From: Phyllobacterium zundukense | GTDB taxonomy: Bacteria > Pseudomonadota > Alphaproteobacteria > Rhizobiales > Rhizobiaceae | Assembly (NCBI RefSeq): GCF_002764115.1 | Contig: NZ_CP017940.1 | Span: 1,834,501 to 1,898,500, forward strand | Length of the DNA: 64,000 nucleotides | Reading direction: 5' to 3' | Part shown: piece after piece, positions 1 to 9,680 of the stretch | How the letters are laid out: every line of letters starts with the position of its first letter | Numbering within the stretch: position 1 is the first letter of the stretch | The notes under the pieces: generated by a model | Database searches by the model: none | The model's input: only the letters and a program-made list of their open reading frames with translations | What the model was told of the DNA's origin: nothing | Position numbers and translations under genes: made by a program

Positions 1-1775
1 GCAATGCGGATAAGATGGCCTGCAATGTCGAGCAGGCGTTTCTTGAGTTTGGCCTTGCGTGCCTGCCAGGCACCACCACCGAGTTTGTCTAGGACAGCGG
101 TTGAAGTTTCCGAGCCAAACCTGGACAATAGCTCGATATTTTCCACCGGCAGGAATAGTCTGTCATCGCCCGCATAGTGAAGTTCAAGACAATCATGTGG
201 AGCTCCGGCGGCAGTGATCGTCTTCAAACCGATAAAGCGGCCAATACCGTGATCCACATGCACGACGATGTCGCCTGCGTTCAGCGCTGCAACTTCGCTG
301 ATGAAATCCCTGTCGCGCTTGCGGCGCTTGGAATGACGGATCAGCCGGTCGCCGAGAATGTCCTGCTCCGCGACGACAACCAGTTCACCTGCGTCGAAGC
401 CTGTTTCAAGTGAGAGAATGCCCGCAGTGATCTTGTCGCGGGCAAGTGCCTTCACGGTCCGCAGATCATCGACCAGCTCGATCTTTTCCAGACCGTGTTC
501 GTTCAGGACCTGCACCAGGCGGTCCCGCGTGCCCTCACTCCGTGCCGCCAGCAGCACTTTCTTGCCTGCAGCGCGCTCGTCGGCAATATGCTTGACCACG
601 CTGTCGAAGACATTGGTATCCTTTGCTGTCCGTTCTTCGACGAATGTCCGTCCTCGATGCGCGCCGGCATGAATGACCGCCCGACCCGTCACAAATGGTG
701 CGTCGAATGGCGTGAAATCGATCCGCATGCCCGATGCGACAGCGGCTGCTTCGACCTCAACAGGCGTCAGATAGAGCGAGCCCGGCTCCACCGGCTTGTA
801 CGGAATGACATCCCCGGGTTCCTTGCCGTCGGACTGCCGCCTGCGCGCTTCGTAGTGATCCAGCACCATCTTGTGGCGCTCGGCCATGGATTCATGCGCG
901 AGATGGTCGAAGACCACCGGCATATTTCCCGCGTGATCGAATACCGTCTCCAGCCTGTCATAGAAAAGCGGCAGCCAATGTTCCATTCCGGCAAAACGCC
1001 GGCCTTCCGAAATCGACTGATAAAGCGCGTCGTCGCGCGACGGGGCACCAAACGTCTGGACATATTGCGAGCGGAAGTAGCTGATGATCTCCGGCGACAG
1101 CGTGATTTCGCTCATCGGCTGCATGGAGAATTCAGTCTTCTGGCTCGACGTGCGTTGCGACGCCGGATCGAAAGTACGGATTGTTTCGAGCGTATCGCCG
1201 AAGAAATCGAGCCGCAGCGGCTCGTCGGCGCCCGGTGCGAAGAGATCTAGAATGCCACCGCGCACGGCATATTCACCCACATCGCGGACGGTTGGCACAC
1301 GTTCAAAACCATTGCTTTCAAGGCGTTGCACAAGCGAATTCATGTCAATTCTATTGCCCGGCTTCGCCATGAAAAGCTGTTCAGTGAGTACTTTGCGCGG
1401 CGGTAGTTTTTGCAAAACCGCATTGGCTGTCGCCAAAATGACGCCCGGATGCTTGTGATTCCGCAATGACGCAAGACCGGCCAGCGCTGCGAGACGCCGC
1501 GCCGATGTATCGGCGCCCGGTGATACACGATCATAGGGAAGGCAATCCCAGGCCGGCAACTGCAGTACCGGCAGATCAGGCTGCACGAAATTCAATACCT
1601 GCTCGAGGTCAGCGACGCGCTGGCCATCGCGGGCAATGAACAGCACAGGACCACCTGTTCCGGCCTCGGCGACAACCTTTGCCAGTGCAAAGGCTTCATA
1701 GCCATCGACAACACCATCGATGACCACATGGCCATTGATGTCAGGCTTCAATCCGAGTTTGGAAAAGGCAGTCAT
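1..1775 (-). CDS. mfd: Transcription-repair coupling factor Mfd, N-terminal half (cut by window edge)
   Basis: Mfd displaces RNA polymerase stalled at DNA lesions and recruits UvrA. The reading frame is open from an ATG at 1773-1775 to the window edge, giving about 591 residues, roughly half of the usual length near 1,170. The N-terminus (MTAFSKLGLKPDINGHVVI) and the stretch VRDVGEYAVRGGILDLFAPG are typical of the UvrB-like N-terminal domains. The helicase motor and polymerase-interacting parts lie outside the window. It starts 7 bp after the sdhE stop, so the two genes are probably co-transcribed. Confidence 0.93.
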   Translation of the reverse strand, partial: MTAFSKLGLKPDINGHVVIDGVVDGYEAFALAKVVAEAGTGGPVLFIARDGQRVADLEQVLNFVQPDLPVLQLPAWDCLPYDRVSPGADTSARRLAALAGLASLRNHKHPGVILATANAVLQKLPPRKVLTEQLFMAKPGNRIDMNSLVQRLESNGFERVPTVRDVGEYAVRGGILDLFAPGADEPLRLDFFGDTLETIRTFDPASQRTSSQKTEFSMQPMSEITLSPEIISYFRSQYVQTFGAPSRDDALYQSISEGRRFAGMEHWLPLFYDRLETVFDHAGNMPVVFDHLAHESMAERHKMVLDHYEARRRQSDGKEPGDVIPYKPVEPGSLYLTPVEVEAAAVASGMRIDFTPFDAPFVTGRAVIHAGAHRGRTFVEERTAKDTNVFDSVVKHIADERAAGKKVLLAARSEGTRDRLVQVLNEHGLEKIELVDDLRTVKALARDKITAGILSLETGFDAGELVVVAEQDILGDRLIRHSKRRKRDRDFISEVAALNAGDIVVHVDHGIGRFIGLKTITAAGAPHDCLELHYAGDDRLFLPVENIELLSRFGSETSTAVLDKLGGGAWQARKAKLKKRLLDIAGHLIRI

Positions 1776-1782
1776 TTCGATT

Positions 1783-2070
1783 TCAGAATTTCATTTCGTT
1801 ACGGGATGCGACGACCTTGTGAAAGATCGGCGTATCGAATTCGGCGGGAACTGCGGCCTCTGCCGTGACCCATTTCAATAGGTCCCGGTCAAGCGCTTCC
1901 ATCAGTGCTTCATATTGGTCAAGTTCCTCGTCGGACAAGGTATCGATATGGGCATCGGCAAATTGCCCCAGAATCAAGTCCATCTCGCGCATGCCGCGAT
2001 GCCAGGAGCGGAACAGGATTCTTCGCTGCCTTGGTTGCAGATCGGCGGTGGTACGACTGCTTCCAGTCAT
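1783..2070 (-). CDS. sdhE: Succinate dehydrogenase assembly factor SdhE (DUF339)
   Basis: A 95-residue protein of the SdhE/SDH5 family, which helps attach FAD covalently to the flavoprotein subunit of succinate dehydrogenase. The family signature RG(M)REMD is present (RSWHRGMREMDLILGQFA), followed by the acidic helix DELDQYEALMEALDRDLLKWV. I chose the ATG at 2070 because the family normally starts about 15-20 residues before the conserved RR..LxxRSWHRG motif; a longer frame upstream has no family similarity. It is divergent from recG across 117 bp and lies directly upstream of mfd. Confidence 0.9.
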   Translation of the reverse strand: MTGSSRTTADLQPRQRRILFRSWHRGMREMDLILGQFADAHIDTLSDEELDQYEALMEALDRDLLKWVTAEAAVPAEFDTPIFHKVVASRNEMKF

Positions 2071-2187
2071 GAGCAAGCTCCGTCTATGTCTGTGAAATGC
2101 TTCTGAATGTTTGATGCGGCTGGGTATAGCCTGCCTTGTCGCGTCTGTCAGCCTTGCAACGCACATCGAAGGCGTTAAACGTTACAC

Positions 2188-4296
2188 ATGCGCCCGTCAC
2201 TGCTCGATCCCCTCTTTGCGTCCGTTCGTTCGCTTTCCGGCATAGGGCCGAAAGTGTCGGGCCTGCTCGCCACACTGCTTGGCACGCAGCCTCCGGGAAC
2301 CGAGCCACGCGTCGGCAATCTGGTCTACCTGCCGCCGCACAACGTCATCGACCGCCGTAACCGCCCAGGGATCGCCTACGCCCCGGAAGGCGCGATTGTC
2401 ACGCTGGAAGTACGCATCGACCGCCATCACCCGAGCCCAAGCGGGCGCAGCAATGTCCCCTATCGTGTCTTTGCCCATGACGATACCGGGGAAATCGGTC
2501 TCACTTTCTTTCACGCCAAGCAGGCGTGGCTCGAGAAGGTCATGCCGGTGGGGGAAACTGTCATCGTTTCCGGCACGATGGAATGGTTCAATGGCCGCCC
2601 AACCATGGTCCATCCGGATCATATCGCCAGCATCGACGACATGGCGTCGCTTCCGCTTGTGGAACCCGTCTACCCCCTGACTGCGGGACTTTCGCCGAAA
2701 GTGCTGGCGCGCGGCGTTCAGGAGGCGCTTGCCAAGGCGCCGGAAATGCCGGAATGGATCGATCCACCGGTCCTCGATAAATATGGCTTGCCATCGCACC
2801 GCCAGGCACTTCAAACCCTGCACAATCCGCAAGATCCGGGCGATATTGCGCTGGATCATCCGGCACGGCAGCGGCTTGCTTATGACGAGTTTCTTGCCGG
2901 TCAGCTGGCTTTGGCACTGGTCCGGCAGAAAACAAAGCGGCTTTCCGGCCGGAAACTCGATGGCGATGGCCATCTCAAGGCCAAGATCATTGCAGCCCTG
3001 CCCTACACGTTGACCAACAGCCAGAGCCAGGCGATCAAGGAAATCACCGCCGACCTACGCCAACCGGAACGCATGCTCCGCCTTCTGCAGGGCGATGTCG
3101 GCTCCGGCAAAACCGTGGTTGGCCTCCTGGCAATGGCCCACGCCGCAGAGGCAGGCGGGCAATCGGCACTGATGGTGCCGACCGAGGTGCTGGCGCGGCA
3201 ACATTTTGCCACTATCGCGCCATTGGCGACAAAGGCTGGTTTGCGCGTCGCATTGCTCACTGGTCGCGAAAAGGGCCGCGAGCGCGAGGAGATTCTGGAG
3301 GGGCTGCGCTCTGGTGCTATCCATATTATCGTTGGCACGCACGCGCTATTCCAGGAAAAGGTCGCTTACCATGACCTGGTCCTTGTCATTGTCGATGAGC
3401 AACACCGCTTCGGGGTGCATCAGCGCCTGCTTCTGACATCCAAGGGTACTGCTCCGGACATGCTGGTGATGACGGCGACCCCGATCCCGCGCACACTGGT
3501 GCTGACCGCCTTCGGCGACATGGATGTCTCGAAACTCACGGAAAAGCCCGCCGGGCGCCGACCGATTACCACCGCCATCCTGCCTATGGAACGGTTGAGC
3601 GAATTGGTCGACCGTATGAAAACAGCGATCGCTGAGGGTCAGAAAATCTACTGGATCTGCCCGCTCGTCGAGGAATCCGAACTGGTTGATCTTGTATCCG
3701 CGGAAGAACGCTTCGAATCACTGAAGCCACTGCTCGGCGCCAGAATCGGTCTCGTCCATGGCCGTATGACCGGTCCGGAAAAAGATGCTGCCATGCTCGC
3801 CTTCAAGAATGGCGAAACGCGGCTGCTGGTGGCAACCACTGTGGTCGAGGTCGGCGTGGATGTGCCCGATGCAACGATCATTGTCATCGAACATGCCGAG
3901 CGCTTCGGTCTCGCCCAGCTGCACCAGTTGCGCGGACGGGTCGGACGCAGCGACAAGCCCTCGACCTGCCTCCTGATCTACAAGGGACCGCTTGGCGAGG
4001 TGGCGCAGGCGCGGCTCAAGATCATGCGCGAAACAGAAGACGGCTTCCGTATCGCCGAAGAGGATTTGAAACTGCGCGGCGAAGGTGAGCTGCTGGGCAC
4101 GCGGCAGTCCGGCACGCCGGGTTTCCGGCTTGCCAGCATCGAAGCGCATGAGGAATTCCTGGAAATCGCCCGCAAGGATGCGCGCTATATTCTGGCGCGC
4201 GACCCCGAGTTGCAGAGTGCCCGCGGCGCAGCCTTGCGCATCCTGCTTTATCTATTCGAACGAGATGAAGCTGTGCGATTGCTCCGCGCAGGCTAG
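2188..4296 (+). CDS. recG: ATP-dependent DNA helicase RecG
   Basis: RecG is a superfamily 2 helicase that remodels stalled replication forks and branched recombination intermediates. The 702-residue length matches the family. An N-terminal wedge/OB region precedes the motor; Walker A GDVGSGKT is at about residues 302-309 and the DEQH box (VDEQHRFGVHQR) at about 402-412. Motif VI (QLRGRVGRS) and the RecG C-terminal motif (GTRQSG) are also visible. The start MRPSLLDPLFASVRSL is usual for alphaproteobacterial RecG. It is divergent from sdhE-mfd. Confidence 0.96.
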   Translation: MRPSLLDPLFASVRSLSGIGPKVSGLLATLLGTQPPGTEPRVGNLVYLPPHNVIDRRNRPGIAYAPEGAIVTLEVRIDRHHPSPSGRSNVPYRVFAHDDTGEIGLTFFHAKQAWLEKVMPVGETVIVSGTMEWFNGRPTMVHPDHIASIDDMASLPLVEPVYPLTAGLSPKVLARGVQEALAKAPEMPEWIDPPVLDKYGLPSHRQALQTLHNPQDPGDIALDHPARQRLAYDEFLAGQLALALVRQKTKRLSGRKLDGDGHLKAKIIAALPYTLTNSQSQAIKEITADLRQPERMLRLLQGDVGSGKTVVGLLAMAHAAEAGGQSALMVPTEVLARQHFATIAPLATKAGLRVALLTGREKGREREEILEGLRSGAIHIIVGTHALFQEKVAYHDLVLVIVDEQHRFGVHQRLLLTSKGTAPDMLVMTATPIPRTLVLTAFGDMDVSKLTEKPAGRRPITTAILPMERLSELVDRMKTAIAEGQKIYWICPLVEESELVDLVSAEERFESLKPLLGARIGLVHGRMTGPEKDAAMLAFKNGETRLLVATTVVEVGVDVPDATIIVIEHAERFGLAQLHQLRGRVGRSDKPSTCLLIYKGPLGEVAQARLKIMRETEDGFRIAEEDLKLRGEGELLGTRQSGTPGFRLASIEAHEEFLEIARKDARYILARDPELQSARGAALRILLYLFERDEAVRLLRAG

Positions 4297-4473
4297 AGCC
4301 CTTTCCGGCCATATTGGCCGTATTCTGTTTCTCGGCTGGCGAGACAATCCACGCGGAAGGTGGCGAGGTCGATGTGGTTCATCGGACGAAGCCAGCTGAC
4401 AAAGTGGGTGGCCGCCAGCCGGAACCCCGAAGGGACGGGGCCGGTTGCGCCAATTCCGGCGCAAAGCCCCTCG

Positions 4474-4492
4474 CCCGCACGCAAAGTGCGGG
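4474..4492. terminator. Hairpin between convergent recG and cupin genes
   Basis: CCCGCAC and GTGCGGG form a perfect 7-bp stem around GCAAA in the 267-bp space between the convergent recG and cupin genes. A short T-containing tract (tcttcgcgtcttt) follows on the plus strand. It may act as a weak terminator for recG. I see no gene in the rest of this space. Confidence 0.45.
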
Positions 4493-4563
4493 TCTTCGCG
4501 TCTTTGCTTAATCTTGTCACAACATGCCTCCGTCAGAATAGGTCAATATGGTCAAAATGGGCT

Positions 4564-5019
4564 CTAGGTGTAAGGTCTACCATCCTTGTGCACGAATCGT
4601 CCGTCGGCGTTGGAACTCATCATGTCGATGTCGGAGCAGGTGGTAATGTCAGCGGGCGAGCGCGTCCCGACTTCGAGATAAACCGCCATTGCAGCCGATT
4701 TGTTGATCATGTGATGGCCATTGCCGGAGTTTTTCGGAAAAGCCGCGCAATCGCCGGCGCACAGCAAGGTCTCGCCGCCATCTTCGATCAGCACCAGTTC
4801 GCCTTCGAGAACATAGACGAATTCGTCTTCGTCCGAATGCCAGTGGCGCTGGTTCGACCAATTACCCGGAGGCAGGTGCATGAGATTGACTCCGAAATCA
4901 GTGAGCCCACCGAGGTTACCCAGCCGCTGTCGGATACGTTCGGCACAAGGTGCATCGAATGGTAGCGGGTAGCTCGAGCCTTTGTGTTTTGGCACGGCGG
5001 CGACGTCAATCTTGGGCAT
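4564..5019 (-). CDS. Cupin-domain protein
   Basis: A 151-residue single-domain cupin. The first cupin motif is visible around residues 60-75 (HWHSDEDEFVYVLEGELVL), with His, His and Glu in the usual metal-ligand spacing; the second motif region contains PKNSGNGHHMIN. Small cupins of this type are often annotated as transcriptional-regulator-like or sugar-binding enzymes, but the substrate cannot be read from sequence. The ATG at 5019 is preferred over an in-frame TTG 18 bp upstream. It lies downstream of glmS in the same direction. Confidence 0.8.
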   Translation of the reverse strand: MPKIDVAAVPKHKGSSYPLPFDAPCAERIRQRLGNLGGLTDFGVNLMHLPPGNWSNQRHWHSDEDEFVYVLEGELVLIEDGGETLLCAGDCAAFPKNSGNGHHMINKSAAMAVYLEVGTRSPADITTCSDIDMMSSNADGRFVHKDGRPYT

Positions 5020-5073
5020 GGCAGTTCTCAAAAACAACCGTTGTTGTCACCCTTTGTAACGCAATCGGGCCTG

Positions 5074-6897
5074 CTACTCTACCGTCACCGATTTCGCCAG
5101 ATTGCGCGGCTGATCCACGTCCGTCCCCATGAAGACGGCCGTGTAGTAAGCCAGCATCTGGATCGGCAGCGCGTAAATGATCGGCGCGATGATCTCGGGC
5201 GTGTCCGGCAAAACGATCGTGTGCATCGTCTTCAGCGTGCTTGCCGCAGCACCCTTCTCATCCGTAATCAGGATGATCTTGCCGCCGCGCGCCGCCACTT
5301 CCTGCATGTTCGAAACGGTTTTCTCGAACCAGTGATCATATGGAGCGATAACGATGACCGGCATGGATTCATCGATTAGCGCAATCGGTCCATGTTTGAG
5401 CTCGCCAGCCGCATATCCTTCAGCATGAATATAGGAGATTTCCTTGAGCTTCAGCGCTCCCTCAAGCGCGAGCGGGAAACTCGTGCCACGACCGAGATAA
5501 AGCACATGTTTCACCTGGCTGAGATCGCGGCTGATTGCCTCGATCTGCGGTTCTAGCCGCAGCGCCTGATTGGCATAGCGTGGTATTTCGGAGAGTTCGC
5601 GCACAAGCTGCCGCTCCTCGTCCTCGTTGATCGTACCGCGCATCTTGCCCGCTGCAACGGCCAGCGATGCCAGCACGGCCAATTGGCAAGTGAATGCCTT
5701 GGTTGACGCAACGCCGACTTCCGGTCCGGCAAGGGTCGGAAACACCGTGTTGGACTCACGCGCCATCGTCGATTCCCGAACGTTAACGATGGTACCGATG
5801 GTCAGGCCCTGCTGCTTGCAATAGCGCAGCGATGCCAGCGTATCCGCAGTCTCGCCGGACTGCGAGACGAAGAGCGCAAGACTGTCCTTGGAAAGCGGCA
5901 TTTCACGGTAGCGGAATTCTGACGCCACATCGATATCGACGGGCAGCCGGGCAATGCGCTCGAACCAGTATTTGCCTATCAGCCCGGCATAATAAGCCGT
6001 ACCGCAGGCCGAAGCTGCAATGCGGTCGATCTTGGCGAAATCGATGGGTGCTGCGTCGGTGCGAATTGTGCCTTTGGAGAAATCGAGATAGTTCGCCAGT
6101 GTGTGCGAGATGACCTCCGGCTGCTCATGGATTTCCTTTTCCATGAAATGCCGGTGATTGCCCTTGCTGACCAGAAACGCGGTGCCGGCAGATTTCTGAA
6201 CAGGGCGTTCGACGGTTGCGCCGGTCTCGTCGTAGATCACAACACCGCTGCGGGTCAGAACCGCCCAGTCGCCATCCTCCAGATAGGAAAGGCTGTCCGT
6301 GAAGGGCGCAAGCGCAATGGCATCGGAGCCGAGATACATCTCGCCATCGCCGTAGCCGACCGCCAGTGGCGGTCCATTGCGGGCGGCGATCAGCAGATCG
6401 TCCTCGCCCTTGAACATGATCGCAATGGCAAAGGCGCCGCGCAGCTGCGGCAGCGTCTCACGGACCGCCTCAACCGGGTCAAGCCCGCGATCGAGGGCAC
6501 GCGTTACGAGATGCGCCACAGTCTCCGTGTCGGTCTCGGTTTCGAAGACATAGCCATCCTTTTCAAGCATGGCACGCAGTTCAGCGAAATTCTCGATGAT
6601 GCCGTTGTGAATGACGGCCAGACGCGGCGTTGTGTGCGGATGCGCATTGCGCACAGTCGGTGCACCGTGCGTCGCCCAACGCGTATGGCCAAGACCGATC
6701 GTGCCCCCAAGCGGGTTTTCTTTCAGCAATTTGTCGAGATTGACCAGCTTGCCTTCGGCCCGGCGGCGATCAAGCACGCCGTCCTGGAGCGTTGCCACCC
6801 CGGCAGAATCATAGCCGCGATACTCAAGCTGCTTGAGTGCATCCACCAGCAGCGGCGCGACCTGTTCCCGCCCGATAATTCCTACGATCCCACACAT
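5074..6897 (-). CDS. glmS: Glutamine--fructose-6-phosphate aminotransferase (isomerising) GlmS
   Basis: GlmS makes glucosamine-6-phosphate from fructose-6-phosphate and glutamine, the first step toward UDP-GlcNAc for peptidoglycan and lipid A. The 607-residue protein starts MCGIVGIIG, exposing Cys2, the glutaminase nucleophile after Met removal. Two SIS sugar-binding domains follow, including SACGTAYYAG and SQSGETADTLASL, and it ends NLAKSVTVE as is typical. A GGAG box lies 6 nt before the ATG. GlmU is encoded just upstream on the same strand (109 bp away), placing two steps of the pathway together. Confidence 0.97.
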   Translation of the reverse strand: MCGIVGIIGREQVAPLLVDALKQLEYRGYDSAGVATLQDGVLDRRRAEGKLVNLDKLLKENPLGGTIGLGHTRWATHGAPTVRNAHPHTTPRLAVIHNGIIENFAELRAMLEKDGYVFETETDTETVAHLVTRALDRGLDPVEAVRETLPQLRGAFAIAIMFKGEDDLLIAARNGPPLAVGYGDGEMYLGSDAIALAPFTDSLSYLEDGDWAVLTRSGVVIYDETGATVERPVQKSAGTAFLVSKGNHRHFMEKEIHEQPEVISHTLANYLDFSKGTIRTDAAPIDFAKIDRIAASACGTAYYAGLIGKYWFERIARLPVDIDVASEFRYREMPLSKDSLALFVSQSGETADTLASLRYCKQQGLTIGTIVNVRESTMARESNTVFPTLAGPEVGVASTKAFTCQLAVLASLAVAAGKMRGTINEDEERQLVRELSEIPRYANQALRLEPQIEAISRDLSQVKHVLYLGRGTSFPLALEGALKLKEISYIHAEGYAAGELKHGPIALIDESMPVIVIAPYDHWFEKTVSNMQEVAARGGKIILITDEKGAAASTLKTMHTIVLPDTPEIIAPIIYALPIQMLAYYTAVFMGTDVDQPRNLAKSVTVE

Positions 6898-7006
6898 GAA
6901 AAACTCCGATGCCCCAAGTTCTCTTATCGCTCCCGCCTATGGCAAATTCACCTGGGCGGAAAGTCACTTTCCATTGCGCAATCTTGCATGAACAATGGCG
7001 GCTGAT

Positions 7007-8368
7007 CTAGTCCGCCTTCTTGGCTAGTTTCTGGGCGGCGTAGCGCGCGCGCAATTGCACCGCCCGGCCCTCCTTGATCTCCTGCCGCGCCCGGCCAAAC
7101 GCAAGCGCATCCGCAGGCACATTCGCCGTGATTACGCTGCCCGAGGCGATATAGGCGTTATCGCCAATGGAAACCGGCGCAACCAGCGAGCTATTCGACC
7201 CGACGAAGACATTGGCGCCGATTTCTGTCAGCGCCTTGTTATAGCCGTCATAGTTGCAGGTGATCGTGCCCGCGCCGACATTCGCATCGGCGCCAACGGT
7301 CGCGTCACCAATGTAAGTCAAATGGCTGATCTTGGCACCAACGCCAATCTTCGCGTTTTTCACCTCGACGAAATTGCCGACCTTTGCCTTCGCAGAAAGA
7401 TCGGCACCGGGACGCAGGCGGCCAAACGGTCCGACAGTGGCATTCGGGCCAACTTTCGCGCCTTCCAGATGCGAAAACGCATGGATAATTGCGCCACTGG
7501 CGATCGAGACACCAGGCCCGAACACGATATTCGGCTCAAGGATCACATCGGCTTCGATGAGCGTATCGTGGGCAAAGAACACCGTTTCAGGCGCCTGAAT
7601 GGTCACGCCGGCCAGCATCATGGCGCGGCGTTTGCGGTTCTGCCAGATCGCCTCGGCTTCTGCGAGTTCAGCCCTTGTATTGATGCCGATCACATTGTCC
7701 GGCGAGATCTCGATGGCAACAACGGATTTGCCGGCCGCATTGGCAATTTCTACCACATCGGTGAGATAATATTCGCCCTTGGCGTTGCTGTTTGTGATCT
7801 TGCCGAGCAGCGGCAATGCGCTGTCGCCGCGCAGGGCCATGAGCCCGCCATTGCAGAAGCCAATCTTCTTTTCGGCTTCGCTCGCATCTTTTTCCTCGCG
7901 AATCGCGATCAGGCGGCCATCCTGCTCGATCAGGCGGCCATAGCCTTGCGGATTGCCGGGTCGAAAGCCCATGACAACGACATCTGCCCCTTCGGCAAGT
8001 TTTGCCCTCGCCTGCTCCAGAGCGGCCGTCTCAACCAGCGGCGTATCGCCAAAAACCACCAGCATATCGTCGTATCCGGCGGCGATGGCCTCGCGTGCCG
8101 CAAGAACCGCGTGGCCTGTTCCCAGCCGTTCCGTCTGCTCATGCACGGTCACATTGGCAACGATGGAACGAACTGCCGCCTCGACCTTTTCAGCGCCGCG
8201 GCCAACCACAAGCGCGATATCGCTGCCGCCTGCTCCATGCACCGCCTTGGCCACGTGGGCGACGATCGGCAGACCGGCTATGGGGTGCAGAACTTTTGGC
8301 AGGGAGGATTTCATGCGCGTACCCTCACCGGCAGCGAGAATAACCGTGAGGCAGGAACGTGAGGCCAT
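7007..8368 (-). CDS. glmU: Bifunctional UDP-N-acetylglucosamine pyrophosphorylase / glucosamine-1-phosphate N-acetyltransferase GlmU
   Basis: GlmU acetylates glucosamine-1-phosphate and then transfers UMP to give UDP-GlcNAc. The N-terminal nucleotidyltransferase motif [18 protein letters not shown] is at about residues 10-27. The C-terminal half is a left-handed beta helix of hexapeptide repeats with the acetyltransferase segment [24 protein letters not shown] sequence. The length of 453 residues is typical. I prefer the ATG at 8368, preceded by TGGAAG, over a frame-extending start 36 bp upstream that adds non-homologous residues. Confidence 0.96.
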   Translation of the reverse strand: MASRSCLTVILAAGEGTRMKSSLPKVLHPIAGLPIVAHVAKAVHGAGGSDIALVVGRGAEKVEAAVRSIVANVTVHEQTERLGTGHAVLAAREAIAAGYDDMLVVFGDTPLVETAALEQARAKLAEGADVVVMGFRPGNPQGYGRLIEQDGRLIAIREEKDASEAEKKIGFCNGGLMALRGDSALPLLGKITNSNAKGEYYLTDVVEIANAAGKSVVAIEISPDNVIGINTRAELAEAEAIWQNRKRRAMMLAGVTIQAPETVFFAHDTLIEADVILEPNIVFGPGVSIASGAIIHAFSHLEGAKVGPNATVGPFGRLRPGADLSAKAKVGNFVEVKNAKIGVGAKISHLTYIGDATVGADANVGAGTITCNYDGYNKALTEIGANVFVGSNSSLVAPVSIGDNAYIASGSVITANVPADALAFGRARQEIKEGRAVQLRARYAAQKLAKKAD

Positions 8369-8459
8369 CGTCAGACTTCCAGGTTCGTTTCGGGCTAGGG
8401 GCAATATCGCGCCGGATCATGGCACGATATTGGTTTCCAACATGGTAACTTCCGCCTGT

Positions 8460-9206
8460 TTAGCCGAGTTGGCCAAGGATGGGAAATGTTTCGAGAAGCC
8501 AGAACGAGAATGTCTGCAGGCCGCCTGTCAGGAACAGAATTCCGGTCAAGACCAGCAGCCCGCCCATGAATTTTTCCACCTTGCCGAGATGCGTGCGGAA
8601 CCGCGCAAGGAAGCGCATGAACATGCCGGAAAACAGCGCAGCAATCATAAAAGGAATACCAAGGCCAAGCGAGTAGACTGCCAGCAGCAAGGCACCATCG
8701 GCAACCGTATCCCGTGCACCCGCCAGCGCCAGGATTGGACCAAGCACCGGCCCGATGCAGGGTGTCCATCCGAAGGCAAAGGCAAGTCCCATCACATAGG
8801 CCGCGAATGGATTGGCAGGCGTTCCCTGTGCTTGGAATCGTGCCTCCCGCGATAAAAACGCCAGCCTGAAGACGCCAAGGAAATTCAGTCCCATCAAGAT
8901 GATGGCGATACCGGCTGCGATAGCGATCTCCTGCTGCCACATCCGCAGAAAGCCGCCGATCGTCGACGCGCCGGCGCCAAGCAGTACAAAGACTGTCGAA
9001 AAGCCAAGGACGAAGCAGAAGGACGACAGCAACAGTGCCTGCCGCACCGGAGAAATCCGCCCCGCCGGCTGGTTTGAGCGGAAATCCTCCACGGTCACGC
9101 CCGCCATGTAACAGAGATAGGGCGGAACGAGCGGTAACACGCATGGAGAGAGAAATGACAACGCCCCGGCGCCGGCAGCGGTCATATAGGAAACATCAAG
9201 CGCCAT
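8460..9206 (-). CDS. CcdA-type cytochrome c biogenesis / thiol-disulfide membrane protein
   Basis: CcdA proteins carry reducing equivalents across the inner membrane for cytochrome c maturation and periplasmic thiol reduction. The 248-residue protein has about six hydrophobic segments and both redox-cysteine motifs: SFLSPCVLPLVPPYL near the N-terminus and GWTPCIGPVLGPIL in the middle. The ATG at 9206 follows a clear GAAGGAG box; an in-frame extension of 23 residues upstream lacks support. It is the last core gene before the tRNA-Lys and its integrated element. Confidence 0.9.
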   Translation of the reverse strand: MALDVSYMTAAGAGALSFLSPCVLPLVPPYLCYMAGVTVEDFRSNQPAGRISPVRQALLLSSFCFVLGFSTVFVLLGAGASTIGGFLRMWQQEIAIAAGIAIILMGLNFLGVFRLAFLSREARFQAQGTPANPFAAYVMGLAFAFGWTPCIGPVLGPILALAGARDTVADGALLLAVYSLGLGIPFMIAALFSGMFMRFLARFRTHLGKVEKFMGGLLVLTGILFLTGGLQTFSFWLLETFPILGQLG

Positions 9207-9489
9207 TCGCGCTCCTTCACGGCATTTCAACTTGAGGCCGTGGATTAAGCCGAATCCTTCCGAAATTCCAATCACCTTTTCGCCAGTTCCATCGGCAAAT
9301 CGCCGATCCTGCAGTTCTTTCCGCTACGCAGATCGGCACGAATATCGGCAGTTTCCAACAAAAATTAGCGGAACCCATCAAAACAAGGCTTTTTGTCGCG
9401 AAAACTCTGCACAATAGCTGTTGACCGATTGGCAAGTCGCACCTATGTTCCGCCGCACTTCCCGAGGCCACCGAACTGGCTTCGTTCGG

Positions 9490-9565
9490 GAGCGCGTAGC
9501 TCAGCCGGTAGAGCAACTGACTTTTAATCAGTAGGTCCAGGGTTCGAATCCCTGCGCGCTCACCA
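9490..9565 (+). tRNA. tRNA-Lys(UUU)
   Basis: A complete 76-nt cloverleaf. The acceptor strands are gagcgcg and cgcgctc, the D arm is gctcagccggtagagc, and the anticodon stem actga/tcagt closes the loop cttttaa with anticodon TTT. The T arm contains GGTTCGAATCC. The discriminator is A and CCA is encoded. Its 3' part from the anticodon loop onward is duplicated at 34270-34315, so this gene is the integration target of the downstream element and was restored to full length by the incoming att sequence. Confidence 0.98.
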
Positions 9566-9566
9566 A
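9521..9566 (+). repeat. attL: 46-bp direct repeat at the left end of the integrated element
   Basis: A 46-bp stretch running from the anticodon loop of tRNA-Lys through CCA plus one base is repeated without mismatch at 34270-34315. The sequences diverge immediately on both sides. This is the expected footprint of site-specific integration into a tRNA 3' half by a tyrosine recombinase. Confidence 0.96.
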
Positions 9567-9631
9567 AAACCCCAAATATAACAATAAGATAGCTGGCATA
9601 CGTTCTGCTGCATTATTTCCGAATCTGCTTC

Positions 9632-9650
9632 AGGGTTCCATTAGGGTTCC
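9632..9650 (+). other. Left pair of putative integrase arm sites
   Basis: AGGGTTCC occurs at 9632-9639 and again at 9643-9650, an exact 11-bp step, 66 bp inside attL. The same octamer pair with the same spacing and orientation recurs at 34131-34149 inside attR. Arm-type sites for lambda/P4-like integrases are short direct repeats inside the element ends, so these are the best candidates here. Confidence 0.7.
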
Positions 9651-9680
9651 AATCGATCAATATTTGGAGCGTCGTTTAGA

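Noticed and set aside
4293..4520. A 75-codon minus-strand frame between recG and the cupin gene
   Set aside because: It overlaps the convergent 3' ends and the hairpin, has no ribosome-binding site and no recognisable domain.
7055..8362. A 435-codon open frame antisense to glmU
   Set aside because: glmU on the minus strand is unmistakable; the antisense frame has no domain, start signal or family resemblance and arises from GC-rich codon bias. The same applies to long antisense frames over glmS, gyrA, recG and the RND permease.
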